A DNA stretch of 7,215 nucleotides from Aurantimonas sp036252795 (GCA_036252795.1 DASYHY010000137.1:1-7215); one strand, 5' to 3'; counted from the stretch's first letter, positions 1 to 6,792 are shown. The notes: generated from the letters alone by a model not told the origin. Made by a program: numbers and translations.

Positions 1-1678
1 AGAACAGCCCCTCGATCTCCCCCGCCTCGTTGAGCCGGATGGTCTCCGCCGCCGGCTTCGACGGCAGGCCCGGCATCGTCATGATCTCCCCGCAGATCAC
101 GACGACGAAGCCGGCGCCGGCGGAGAGGCGCACTTCGCGGACATGGACCGCAAAACCATCCGGCGCGCCGCGCAGCGTCGGGTCGGTGGAGAAGGAGTAC
201 TGGGTCTTCGCCATGCAGACCGGCAGATCGCCGTAGCCGGCTTCCTCCCAGGCGGCGAGCTGGTCGCGGACCGACTTGTCGGCGGTGATCTCCGCGCCGC
301 GATAGATGCGCCTGACGACGGTCTCGATCTTCTGGAACAGGCCGAGCCCGTCGGGATAGAGCGGGGCGAACTGGGTCGTGCAGCTGTCGGCGAGGATTGC
401 GACCTTCTCGGCGAGTTCGGTGATGCCGGCCGAACCTTCGGCCCAGTGGCGGCAGACCACCGCCTCCTCGCCCATGCCGGCGACATAGGTCTTGATCGCG
501 TCCAGCTCGGCCCCGGTGTCGGTGCCGAAATGGTTGATCGCGACGATGGCAGGGACCCCGAACTGGCGGATGTTCTCGATATGCCGGCCGAGATTGGCGC
601 AGCCGGCCTTCACCGCCTCGACGTTCTCGGTGCCGAGGTTCTCCTTGGCCACGCCGCCGTTCATCTTCAGCGCCCTGACGGTCGCGACGATGACCGTGGC
701 TGCGGGCTTCAGGCCGGCCTTGCGGCACTTGATGTCGAAGAACTTCTCCGCCCCGAGATCGGCCCCGAAGCCCGCCTCGGTGACGACGTAGTCGGCGAGC
801 TTCAGCGCCGTCGTCGTGGCGACGACCGAGTTGCAGCCATGGGCGATGTTGGCGAACGGACCGCCATGGACGAAGGCCGGGTTGTTCTCCAGCGTCTGGA
901 CGAGATTGGGCTGCATCGCGTCCTTGAGCAGCACGGCCATGGCGCCGTCGGCCTTGAGGTCGCGGGCGAAGACCGGCGTCTTGTCGCGGCGATAGGCGAC
1001 GACGATGGCGCCGAGGCGCTTCTCGAGATCGGCGAGGTCCCTGGCAAGGCAGAGGATGGCCATCACCTCGGAAGCGACGGTGATGTCGAAGCCGCTCTCG
1101 CGCGGGTAGCCGTTGGCGACGCCGCCGAGCGAGGCGACGATGCCGCGCAGCGCCCGGTCGTTCATGTCCATCACGCGGCGCCAGGTGACGCGGCGGGTGT
1201 CGATGTTGAGGGCGTTGCCCCAGTAGACGTGGTTGTCGATCAGCGCGGCAAGCAGGTTGTGCGCCGTGGTGATGGCGTGGAAGTCGCCGGTGAAATGCAA
1301 ATTCATGTCTTCCATCGGCACGATCTGCGCGTAGCCGCCGCCGGCAGCGCCACCCTTCATGCCGAAATTCGGGCCGAGCGAGGCCTCGCGAATGCAGACC
1401 GCCGCGCGCTTGCCGATGCGGTTGAGCCCGTCTCCGAGCCCCACGGTCGTCGTGGTCTTGCCCTCGCCCGCCGGCGTCGGGTTGATCGCGGTGACGAGGA
1501 TCAGGCGGCCGTCGGGCCGGCCCTCCAGTGACTTGATGAAGCCAGCGGAAACCTTCGCCTTGTCGTGGCCGTAAGGGACGATGTCGACCTCTTCGATGCC
1601 GAGGCCCGCGGCGATCTCGCGGATCGGTTTCTTCTGAGCGGCACGCGCGATCGCGATATCGGATTTGTACTCGGCCAA
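1..1678 (-). CDS. fhs: Formate-tetrahydrofolate ligase (10-formyl-THF synthetase), stop codon cut by window edge
   Basis: This cytosolic enzyme uses ATP to join formate to tetrahydrofolate, giving 10-formyl-THF for one-carbon metabolism. The minus-strand frame reads 559 residues with no internal stop. Both family signatures are present: GMKGGAAGGGY at about 106-116 and VATVRALKMNGG at 331-342. The ATP-binding loop TPAGEGKT lies at 68-75 and NLHFTGDFHAI at 126-136. The last residues are GLF, the usual family end, and position 1 supplies a T on the coding strand, which fits the first base of a stop codon just outside the window; 559 aa is the usual rhizobial length as I recall it. No ATG fits this frame near the N-terminus. 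TTG at 1678-1676 gives MAEYKSDIAIARAA, the expected family start, with GGGAG about 9 nt upstream. The gene lies downstream of putA on the same strand but 328 bp away, so it probably has its own promoter. The function is secure; the start codon is less so. Confidence 0.96.
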   Translation of the reverse strand, partial: MAEYKSDIAIARAAQKKPIREIAAGLGIEEVDIVPYGHDKAKVSAGFIKSLEGRPDGRLILVTAINPTPAGEGKTTTTVGLGDGLNRIGKRAAVCIREASLGPNFGMKGGAAGGGYAQIVPMEDMNLHFTGDFHAITTAHNLLAALIDNHVYWGNALNIDTRRVTWRRVMDMNDRALRGIVASLGGVANGYPRESGFDITVASEVMAILCLARDLADLEKRLGAIVVAYRRDKTPVFARDLKADGAMAVLLKDAMQPNLVQTLENNPAFVHGGPFANIAHGCNSVVATTTALKLADYVVTEAGFGADLGAEKFFDIKCRKAGLKPAATVIVATVRALKMNGGVAKENLGTENVEAVKAGCANLGRHIENIRQFGVPAIVAINHFGTDTGAELDAIKTYVAGMGEEAVVCRHWAEGSAGITELAEKVAILADSCTTQFAPLYPDGLGLFQKIETVVRRIYRGAEITADKSVRDQLAAWEEAGYGDLPVCMAKTQYSFSTDPTLRGAPDGFAVHVREVRLSAGAGFVVVICGEIMTMPGLPSKPAAETIRLNEAGEIEGLF

Positions 1679-1687
1679 TCGACGGGT

Positions 1688-1692
1688 CTCCC
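1688..1692 (-). promoter_or_regulatory. Ribosome binding site supporting the TTG start of fhs
   Basis: The coding strand reads GGGAG here, ending 9 nt before the TTG at 1678. It matters because no in-frame ATG or GTG start is visible nearby. The nearby ATGs at about 1701 and 1696 are in other frames. Confidence 0.5.
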
Positions 1693-1788
1693 ATTCCCCA
1701 TTTTCTCGTTGCGCGCGACCATAGGGAGCGACGGGCGCAAACGCTACCGGGCGCGGCGGTGAAGAAATCTCAGCGGGGGCTTAAGCTT

Positions 1789-1799
1789 TTGCACTGCAA
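1789..1799. repeat. Small perfect inverted repeat TTGCA-C-TGCAA
   Basis: Five-base arms, TTGCA at 1789-1793 and TGCAA at 1795-1799, surround a single central base. The element sits about 110 bp upstream of the fhs start and just beyond the terminator-like hairpin. It has the shape of a small dimeric-repressor operator, but the arms are short and chance is possible. Confidence 0.25.
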
Positions 1800-1805
1800 C
1801 GAAGA

Positions 1806-1831
1806 AGCCCGGGCGCTGGGCGCACCGGGCT
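1806..1831 (-). terminator. GC-rich hairpin, probable putA terminator
   Basis: AGCCCGG at 1806-1812 pairs with CCGGGCT at 1825-1831. Inside it, GCGC at 1813-1816 pairs with GCGC at 1820-1823 around a 3-nt loop, leaving one bulged base at 1824. That gives an 11-bp stem. Read on the minus strand, the stem is followed by TCTTCGTT, a weak T-rich tail, whereas the plus-strand side has no T run and no plausible gene upstream. It lies about 175 bp after the putA stop, so it could end a long putA 3' UTR. The poor T tract keeps confidence moderate. Confidence 0.45.
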
Positions 1832-2006
1832 CCTCGTCTGAAGTCTGTCCGCTCGCGACATCGGGAGGAGGAATGTCGACACACCGGGCAGTTCGCGGCC
1901 CTGCGAGGCTCGGGCGATTGGGAGGATCTCGTCTGCCTCGGCAGGTCCTGTTGCCGCAACGTCATCACCATAGCGCAAGTCTTGCCCGGCGGCTGTCACC
2001 CATTTG

Positions 2007-5000
2007 CTACGATTCCATCGCAATGAGACTGGCATTGCCGCCGGCCGCGGCGGTGTTGACCGACGTCACCTGCTCGCGCGCGAAGCGGCAGACGTAGTTC
2101 GGCCCGCCGGCCTTGGGCCCGGTGCCGGAGAGGCCCGAGCCGCCAAAGGGCTGCGAGCCGACGATCGCGCCGATCATGTTGCGATTGACGTAGACATTGC
2201 CGACGGTCAGACGCTCGCGCACCCGCCGCGCCACGTCGTCGATCCGGGTGTGGACGCCGAGCGTCAGGCCGTAGCCGGTGCTTTCGATCGAATCGCAGAC
2301 CGCGTCGAGACCGCCGGCCTTCCAGCGCACCACGTGGAGGATCGGGCCGAAGATCTCGCCGGGCAGCGCCGCCGCCCGGTCGAGTTCGACGATGTGCGGG
2401 GCAAGCCAATGGCCGTCGGCCGGCAGGTTGCCCGGAAGCTGTCCGGCGAAACAGATGCGCTGCTCGCGCCCCATGCGGGCGAGATGCTCGCTCAGCATCG
2501 TGTGCTGCGTCCCGTCGATGACCGGGCCGACGTCGGTCGCGATGTCGCGCGGGTCGCCGACGGTGAGTTCGGCCGCGGCGCCCGCGATCATCTCGACCAT
2601 CGCGTCGGCGACCTCCTCCTGCACGAACAGCAGCCGCAGCGCCGAGCAGCGCTGGCCGGTCGAGCGGAAGGCCGACATCACCACGTCGTCCGTCACCTGT
2701 TCGGGCAGCGCCGTCGCGTCGACGATCATCGCGTTGACGCCGCCGGTCTCGGCGATCAGCGGCGCGATTGGAGCATTTCGCGCGGCGAGCGCCCGGTTGA
2801 TGGCGAAGGCCGTCTCGGTCGAGCCGGTGAAGGCGACGGCTGCCGTCGCCTCATGCGCGACGAGCGCCGCGCCCGCCTTTCCGTCGCCTGGCGCCAGATA
2901 GAGGCTGGCGGCGGGGAAGCCCGCCTCGTGCAGCAGTCCCACGGCGATGGCGGCGACCAGCGGCGTCTGCTCGGCCGGCTTGGCGATCACGACGTTGCCG
3001 GCGGCGAGTGCCGCCGCGACCTGGCCGGTGAAGATCGCCAGCGGGAAGTTCCAGGGCGAGATGCAGACGGCGACGCCGCGCGAGCGATAGCGCAGCACGT
3101 TTTCTTCGCCCGTCGGGCCAGGCAGCATGGTGGGGACGGCGAACAGCCGCTCGGCCTCCGCGGCATAGAAGCGCAGGAAGTCGACCGCCTCGCGGATCTC
3201 CGCGATACCGTCGTCGACGGTCTTGCCGGCCTCGCGCGCCAGAAGGTTCATCAAGAGGCCCTCGCGCGTCTCCATCAGGTCGGCGGCCTTGCGCAGCCAT
3301 CCGGCGCGCGTGGCCGCCGGGACGGCCTCGGCGGCGCGGACGTGGCGGGACGCCTCCCCGACGAGCGCCGACGCCGCCTCGGCGCCGAGCGCGTGGACGC
3401 TGCCGATGGCCGACCCGTCGATCGCGGAGCGCACGGTCTCCGGCGCGTTCGCTTTGGCGCCCGACCAGAGGCAGTGGGCGGTCACGTCGAGCGGATCGGC
3501 GGCGTCGTGCTTTGAAAGAAACCGGGCCAGCGCCTGCCGCTCGCCGAAGGCGACGCCGGCGGAGTTCTGCCGCGGCGCGAAGATCTCGCGTGGCAGGACG
3601 ATCTTCGGGTGCCGGGCCGGACCCTCGGCGAGGAGGTCGCGCGGGCGCTGCAGCAGCGTCTCGATCGGCACGTCCTCGTCGCCCACCTGGGCGACGAAGG
3701 AGGAGTTGGCGCCGTTCTCCAGGAGGCGGCGGACGAGATAGGCGAGAAGATCGCGATAGCCGCCGACCGGCGCATAGATGCGGCAGGCGATGTCGCCGCC
3801 GCCTTTGGTCTTGCGCAGCGTCTCGTAGAGCGCCTCGCCCATGCCGTGCAGGCGCTGGAACTCGAAGCCCGTCGGATTCGAGCCGGCCATCTCCATGATC
3901 GTCGCAACGGTCAGGGCGTTATGAGTGGCAAATTGCGGATAGAGCCGCGGGCGCCGGTCGAGCAAGGCGCGGGCGGCGACTAGGTAGGACAGGTCCGTCG
4001 CCGGCTTGCGGGTATAGACCGGATAGCCGGAGAGGCCCTTCTCCTGCGCCAGCTTGATCTCGGTATCCCAGTAGGCGCCCTTGACCAGCCGCACCATCAT
4101 ACTGATGCCGCTGGCGGCGGCCAGCGCATCGATATGGTCGATGACGCCAAGCGTGCGCTTCTGGTACGCCTGAACCGCCAGGCCGAACCCGTCCCAGCCC
4201 TTGAAGTCCGCCGCTGCGACGACCGCGTCGATGACGTCGAGCGAAAGCTCCAGCCGTTCGGCCTCCTCGGCATCGATCGTGAGGTTGAGGTCGTAGCTCC
4301 TGGCCAGCTTCGCCAGCTCCACCACCTTCGGCACGAGATCGCGGATCACGGCGTCGCGGTGCGTCGGCGCGTAGCGCGGGTAGAGCGCCGACAGCTTCAC
4401 CGAGATGCCCGGGCGGTCCGGCAGGGCCTTGTTGCCGGCCTTGCGGCCGATTGCCTCGATCGCGTCGGCATAGGACGTGAAATAGCGGGCGGCGTCCTTT
4501 GCCGTGCGCGCGCCTTCGCCCAGCATATCGTAGGAGTGCCGGTAGCCCTTCTTCTCGAAGCCCTTCGCGCGGTCGAGCGCGTCGCCGATCGTCTCGCCCA
4601 GCACGAAATGGCGGCCGAGAAACCGCATGGCCTGGCGCGTGGCGGTGCGCACGGCCGGCGCGCCGAGCCGCTTCACCAGCGTCTGCACCACGCCCTGCGG
4701 CGTCTCGCCCGGCCGGATGATCCGCGCCGAGATGCCCAGCGCCCAGGCCGAGGCAGCCGTCAGCATCCGATCCTCGTCGCCGTCATGATGCGCCCAGTCG
4801 CCGGCCCCGATCTTGTCCTCGATCAGCCGGTCCTGCGTCGCCGCGTCGGGCACCCGCAGCAGCGCCTCGGCGAGGATCATCAGCGCCAGGCCTTCGCGGC
4901 TGGACAGGCCGAATTCCCGCAGGAAATCCTCCACGCCGCCGATACCGCCTGACGAATGGCGGATCTCCTCGATCAGCGCGCGGGCGCGCCGGTCCACCGC

Positions 5001-5105
5001 GGCCTTGTCATGGGTCCAGCTCCCGGCTGTCTTCAGCAGCGCCGCCACGGCAGCGGTATCGTCAGGCGCGAACGGCGCGGCGAAAGGCGCAGGTAAGGCC
5101 GGCAT
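2007..5105 (-). CDS. putA: Bifunctional proline dehydrogenase / L-glutamate gamma-semialdehyde dehydrogenase (PutA without DNA-binding domain)
   Basis: PutA oxidises proline to pyrroline-5-carboxylate with FAD, passing electrons to the respiratory quinone pool, then oxidises glutamate semialdehyde to glutamate with NAD. The 1032-residue product opens with a helical arm region, not a ribbon-helix-helix domain. The proline dehydrogenase barrel spans roughly 190-475, with LTIDAEEAERLE at 275-286, MVRLVKGAYWD at 337-347 and YAPVG at 444-448. RRLLENGANSSFV at 459-471 holds the arginine pair that binds the proline carboxylate. The aldehyde dehydrogenase domain spans roughly 540-1005, with SPWNFPLA at 683-690, FTGST at 759-763, general-base Glu786 in AETGG and nucleophile Cys820 in GQRCSA. 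The tail at 1006-1027 resembles the dimerisation flap of short PutAs. Length and layout fit the type A class (about 1000 aa), leaving regulation to a separate protein, here the divergent putR. The start at 5105 has GGAG 6 nt upstream; ATGs at 5123 and 5135 (1038 and 1042 aa) lack one. Confidence 0.97.
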   Translation of the reverse strand: MPALPAPFAAPFAPDDTAAVAALLKTAGSWTHDKAAVDRRARALIEEIRHSSGGIGGVEDFLREFGLSSREGLALMILAEALLRVPDAATQDRLIEDKIGAGDWAHHDGDEDRMLTAASAWALGISARIIRPGETPQGVVQTLVKRLGAPAVRTATRQAMRFLGRHFVLGETIGDALDRAKGFEKKGYRHSYDMLGEGARTAKDAARYFTSYADAIEAIGRKAGNKALPDRPGISVKLSALYPRYAPTHRDAVIRDLVPKVVELAKLARSYDLNLTIDAEEAERLELSLDVIDAVVAAADFKGWDGFGLAVQAYQKRTLGVIDHIDALAAASGISMMVRLVKGAYWDTEIKLAQEKGLSGYPVYTRKPATDLSYLVAARALLDRRPRLYPQFATHNALTVATIMEMAGSNPTGFEFQRLHGMGEALYETLRKTKGGGDIACRIYAPVGGYRDLLAYLVRRLLENGANSSFVAQVGDEDVPIETLLQRPRDLLAEGPARHPKIVLPREIFAPRQNSAGVAFGERQALARFLSKHDAADPLDVTAHCLWSGAKANAPETVRSAIDGSAIGSVHALGAEAASALVGEASRHVRAAEAVPAATRAGWLRKAADLMETREGLLMNLLAREAGKTVDDGIAEIREAVDFLRFYAAEAERLFAVPTMLPGPTGEENVLRYRSRGVAVCISPWNFPLAIFTGQVAAALAAGNVVIAKPAEQTPLVAAIAVGLLHEAGFPAASLYLAPGDGKAGAALVAHEATAAVAFTGSTETAFAINRALAARNAPIAPLIAETGGVNAMIVDATALPEQVTDDVVMSAFRSTGQRCSALRLLFVQEEVADAMVEMIAGAAAELTVGDPRDIATDVGPVIDGTQHTMLSEHLARMGREQRICFAGQLPGNLPADGHWLAPHIVELDRAAALPGEIFGPILHVVRWKAGGLDAVCDSIESTGYGLTLGVHTRIDDVARRVRERLTVGNVYVNRNMIGAIVGSQPFGGSGLSGTGPKAGGPNYVCRFAREQVTSVNTAAAGGNASLIAMES

Positions 5106-5111
5106 CTTGTT

Positions 5112-5115
5112 CTCC
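5112..5115 (-). promoter_or_regulatory. Ribosome binding site deciding the putA start
   Basis: The coding strand reads GGAG followed by AACAAG and then the ATG at 5105. The two upstream in-frame ATGs at 5123 and 5135 have no purine-rich Shine-Dalgarno sequence at a proper distance. The product therefore most likely begins MPALPAPFAAPFAP. Confidence 0.6.
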
Positions 5116-5133
5116 AGAGACATCGTCGCAGCC

Positions 5134-5139
5134 ATTCTA
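5134..5139 (-). promoter_or_regulatory. Candidate -10 element of putA
   Basis: The minus strand reads TAGAAT, five of six matches to TATAAT. Transcription would start near 5127, giving a leader of about 20 nt to the ATG at 5105. I see no good -35 hexamer 17 bp upstream (the sequence there reads AGAGCC), which would fit a promoter needing an activator such as PutR. Single-hexamer evidence is weak. Confidence 0.3.
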
Positions 5140-5222
5140 TCAGGACGATCGAGTGTGGCTCTCGCCAAAAAGTGCGCCCCAGACGGTGACAAGAGCCGCC
5201 AAACTGGTGCAAAAGCGCGGGA

Positions 5223-5684
5223 ATGACCGAGATCGAGCAGAAAGACCGCAGCATTCTCCGAGAGCTCCAGCGCGAAGGACGCCTGACCAATCTGGAGCTG
5301 GCGGAGCGTGTGCATCTGTCGCCGACCGCGACGGCGGAGCGGGTCAAGCGCCTGACTCGCGACGGCTTCATCCTCGGCTATGCGGCGCGGCTCGCGCCGG
5401 AAAAGCTGGGGCGCGGCATGATCGTCTTCGTCGAGGTGAAGATGGACCGCACCAGCGATGCCGTGTTCTCTGAGTTCAAGCGGGTCGCCGAAGCGACGCC
5501 CGCCATCATGGAGTGCCACATGGTGGCCGGCGGCTTCGACTACCTGATCAAGGCCCGGGTGGAGGACATGGTCGCCTACCGCGCCTTCCTCTCGGAAACG
5601 CTGCTCGCTCTGCCGGGTGTCCGCGAGACCCACACCTACGCGGTGATGGAGGAGGTCAAGAATACGGCAGCAATCGCGTTCTGA
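5223..5684 (+). CDS. putR: Lrp/AsnC-family regulator, probable proline-responsive activator of putA
   Basis: The 153-residue product has the Lrp/AsnC layout. An N-terminal winged helix-turn-helix lies at about 5-55 (DRSILRELQREGRLTNLELA, then HLSPTATAERVKRL), and an alpha-beta RAM effector/oligomerisation domain at about 65-145. The RAM domain carries GGFDYL at 103-108, matching the family's ligand-pocket turn. Length is normal. The gene is divergent from putA with 117 bp between starts, the arrangement of PutR in Agrobacterium and Rhodobacter, where it activates putA with proline and commonly represses itself. PutR here rather than a generic Lrp is inferred from that position. The ATG at 5223 gives the expected family N-terminus, but only GCGGGA directly abutting it could act as a ribosome site, so translation may be weak or the message nearly leaderless. 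choX follows 135 bp downstream on the same strand. Confidence 0.92.
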   Translation: MTEIEQKDRSILRELQREGRLTNLELAERVHLSPTATAERVKRLTRDGFILGYAARLAPEKLGRGMIVFVEVKMDRTSDAVFSEFKRVAEATPAIMECHMVAGGFDYLIKARVEDMVAYRAFLSETLLALPGVRETHTYAVMEEVKNTAAIAF

Positions 5685-5745
5685 GCGGTTGACCTCACGC
5701 TCTCAGATGCAATGTTGCGCAAGCTCGCCCCAAGGCGCAATACTC

Positions 5746-5802
5746 GGCACCGACAGCCCCGATCCGGCACCTACGGGTCGCCTCTGGCGGCAAACTGGTG
5801 CC
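5746..5802. repeat. Three GGCACC boxes upstream of choX (two direct, one inverted)
   Basis: GGCACC occurs at 5746-5751 and at 5766-5771, exactly 20 bp apart, both within CGGCACC. The inverse GGTGCC is at 5797-5802, just before the ribosome site. The second and third copies could pair as a 6-bp stem in the RNA, enclosing a small CGCC/GGCG hairpin at 5779-5789. The boxes could be operator half-sites on the same face of the helix or a foldable leader; the sequence alone does not decide. Confidence 0.35.
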
Positions 5803-5806
5803 TCAG

Positions 5807-5813
5807 AAAGGAG
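5807..5813 (+). promoter_or_regulatory. Strong ribosome binding site of choX
   Basis: AAAGGAG lies 6 nt before the ATG at 5820, close to an ideal Shine-Dalgarno sequence and spacing. It fixes the start at 5820; the open frame extends upstream to an ATG at 5712, but that part has no signal peptide and an unlikely composition. Confidence 0.85.
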
Positions 5814-5819
5814 ACGATC

Positions 5820-6767
5820 ATGAAATCTCGCCGCATTCTTGCGGGGCTTTCGCTCTGCGCCCTGCTCACTGCCTCACCGGCGCTCGCGCAGGAAGCCGAA
5901 AGTTGCTCGACCGTCCGCCTCTCCGACGTGGGGTGGACCGACATCACCGCAACCACGGCGGTGGCCCGCCAGATCCTCGACGGGCTCGGCTACCAGCCGG
6001 ACGTCAAGATCCTCTCGGTTCCGGTGACCTTCGCCTCGCTCGCCAACAACGACCTCGACGTGTTTCTCGGCAACTGGATGCCGGCGCAGTCGAACGATCT
6101 GAAGAAGTATCTCGACGACGGCTCGATCGTGCAGGTGCATACCAATCTCGAGGGCGCCAAGTACACGCTGGCGGTACCGAAATACCTTCACGACGCCGGG
6201 CTTCAGGACTTCGCCGACATCCACAAGTTCCGCGACGAACTGGGCGGCAAGATCTACGGCATCGAACCCGGCAACGACGGCAACAGCCTGGTCATCGGCC
6301 TGATCGAGAACGACGAGTTCGATCTCGGGGACTTCGAACTCGTGGCATCCTCCGAGCAGGGAATGCTCAGTCAGGTCGCGCGCGCGACCCGCTCAGAGCA
6401 GCCCGTCGTATTCCTCGGCTGGGCGCCGCATCCGATGAACTCGACCTACGACATCGAGTATCTGTCCGGTGGCGACGAGACTTTCGGGCCCAACTTCGGC
6501 GGCGCGACCGTCTACACGGTGACGCGCGAAGGGTATTCCGAAGAGTGCCCGAATGTCGGGAAGCTGCTCACCAACCTGACCTTCGACCTCGAGATGGAAA
6601 ACGAGATCATGGGCAAGATCCTCGACGACGGCCAGGAGCCGGCCGAGGCCGCGGAGGAATGGCTCAAGGCCAATCCGGACCGTCTCGACGCCTGGCTCGA
6701 AGGGGTCGAGACGACGGATGGCGAGGAAGGCCTCGCGGCCGTCAGGGAATCGCTCGGCATTTCCTGA
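5820..6767 (+). CDS. choX: Periplasmic choline-binding protein of a choline ABC transporter
   Basis: The 315-residue protein captures choline in the periplasm and delivers it to the ChoW/ChoV importer. A signal peptide spans about 1-23: basic MKSRR, a hydrophobic core, then a predicted cut after ALA. There is no lipobox, so it should be soluble. The rest is an OpuAC-type substrate-binding fold. Residues matching the choline cage I recall from Sinorhizobium meliloti ChoX (Trp43, Asp45, Trp90, Tyr119, Asn156, Trp205) all occur with a constant offset of four: Trp39, Asp41, Trp86, Tyr115, Asn152, Trp201. Motifs include DVGWTDITATTA, VFLGNWMPAQ, NLEGAKYTLAV, GNDGN and GPNFGGATV. The only cysteines of the mature chain, Cys29 and Cys243, could form a disulfide. 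choW follows after 95 bp. The intact cage argues for choline rather than glycine betaine or proline betaine, although acetylcholine or a related amine cannot be excluded. The recalled numbering was not checked against a database. Confidence 0.94.
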   Translation: MKSRRILAGLSLCALLTASPALAQEAESCSTVRLSDVGWTDITATTAVARQILDGLGYQPDVKILSVPVTFASLANNDLDVFLGNWMPAQSNDLKKYLDDGSIVQVHTNLEGAKYTLAVPKYLHDAGLQDFADIHKFRDELGGKIYGIEPGNDGNSLVIGLIENDEFDLGDFELVASSEQGMLSQVARATRSEQPVVFLGWAPHPMNSTYDIEYLSGGDETFGPNFGGATVYTVTREGYSEECPNVGKLLTNLTFDLEMENEIMGKILDDGQEPAEAAEEWLKANPDRLDAWLEGVETTDGEEGLAAVRESLGIS

Positions 6768-6792
6768 CGCCAGCCGACCGACTGAACGCCGC

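Larger units (their letters stand above)
1679..2006. other. 328-bp non-coding region between putA and fhs
   Basis: I find no convincing gene here. Short open frames on both strands (for example 1781-2035 minus and 1759-2097 plus) show no recognisable family, and both run into the putA 3' end. The stretch holds a strong GC hairpin at 1806-1831 and a TTGCA-C-TGCAA inverted repeat at 1789-1799. It should also hold the fhs promoter, but I cannot point to a convincing -35/-10 pair. A small RNA is possible but nothing seen requires one. Confidence 0.6.
5106..5222. promoter_or_regulatory. Divergent putA-putR control region with repeated half-sites
   Basis: These 117 bp separate divergent putA and putR, so both promoters must lie here. 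CGCCAAA occurs twice in the same orientation, at 5163-5169 and 5197-5203. Each copy is preceded by one arm of an inverted repeat, GGCTCT at 5157-5162 and AGAGCC at 5192-5197. Lrp-family dimers and octamers bind several spaced, degenerate sites, and PutR proteins of Agrobacterium and Rhodobacter are known activators of the divergent putA. Assigning these repeats to PutR is inference. A hexamer GTGACA at 5186-5191 could be a putR -35. Confidence 0.5.
5685..5819 (+). promoter_or_regulatory. putR-choX intergenic region: probable choX promoter and leader
   Basis: The 135-bp gap is enough for a separate choX promoter. Two weak candidates are visible. TTGACC at 5689-5694 is a good -35 but lacks a good -10. 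TTGCGC at 5715-5720 pairs with AATACT at 5739-5744 over an 18-bp spacer. The first half also holds a TTGCGCAA palindrome at 5715-5722, and the second half holds GGCACC boxes. No clear putR terminator is seen, so read-through from putR is possible. Confidence 0.4.

Noticed and set aside
143..1531. 462-codon plus-strand open frame opposite fhs
   Set aside because: It lies wholly antisense to a clearly coding fhs. Its translation is rich in Arg, Asp, Gly and Ala with no family motif, as expected from the complement of GC-rich coding DNA.
1781..2035. Possible small minus-strand gene in the putA-fhs gap
   Set aside because: It overlaps the end of putA in another frame, has no recognisable motif, and its end crosses the hairpin at 1806-1831.
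1759..2097. Possible small plus-strand gene in the putA-fhs gap
   Set aside because: No family resemblance and no good ribosome site. It runs antisense into the putA 3' end and includes the terminator-like hairpin.
2004..3515. 503-codon plus-strand open frame opposite putA
   Set aside because: It is antisense to the aldehyde dehydrogenase half of putA, with low-complexity Arg/Gly/Ala composition and no recognisable domain.
4134..4952. 272-codon plus-strand open frame opposite putA
   Set aside because: It is antisense to the proline dehydrogenase domain, with the same shadow composition and no motif.
5106..5633. N-terminal extension of putA to an ATG at 5633 (1208 aa)
   Set aside because: The extra residues run antisense through putR and match no PutA N-terminal domain. 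The family-like sequence begins at about 5105.
5712..5819. Upstream extension of choX to an ATG at 5712
   Set aside because: The added residues precede a typical signal peptide, are arginine-rich and lack a family match. The ATG at 5820 has a near-perfect ribosome site.
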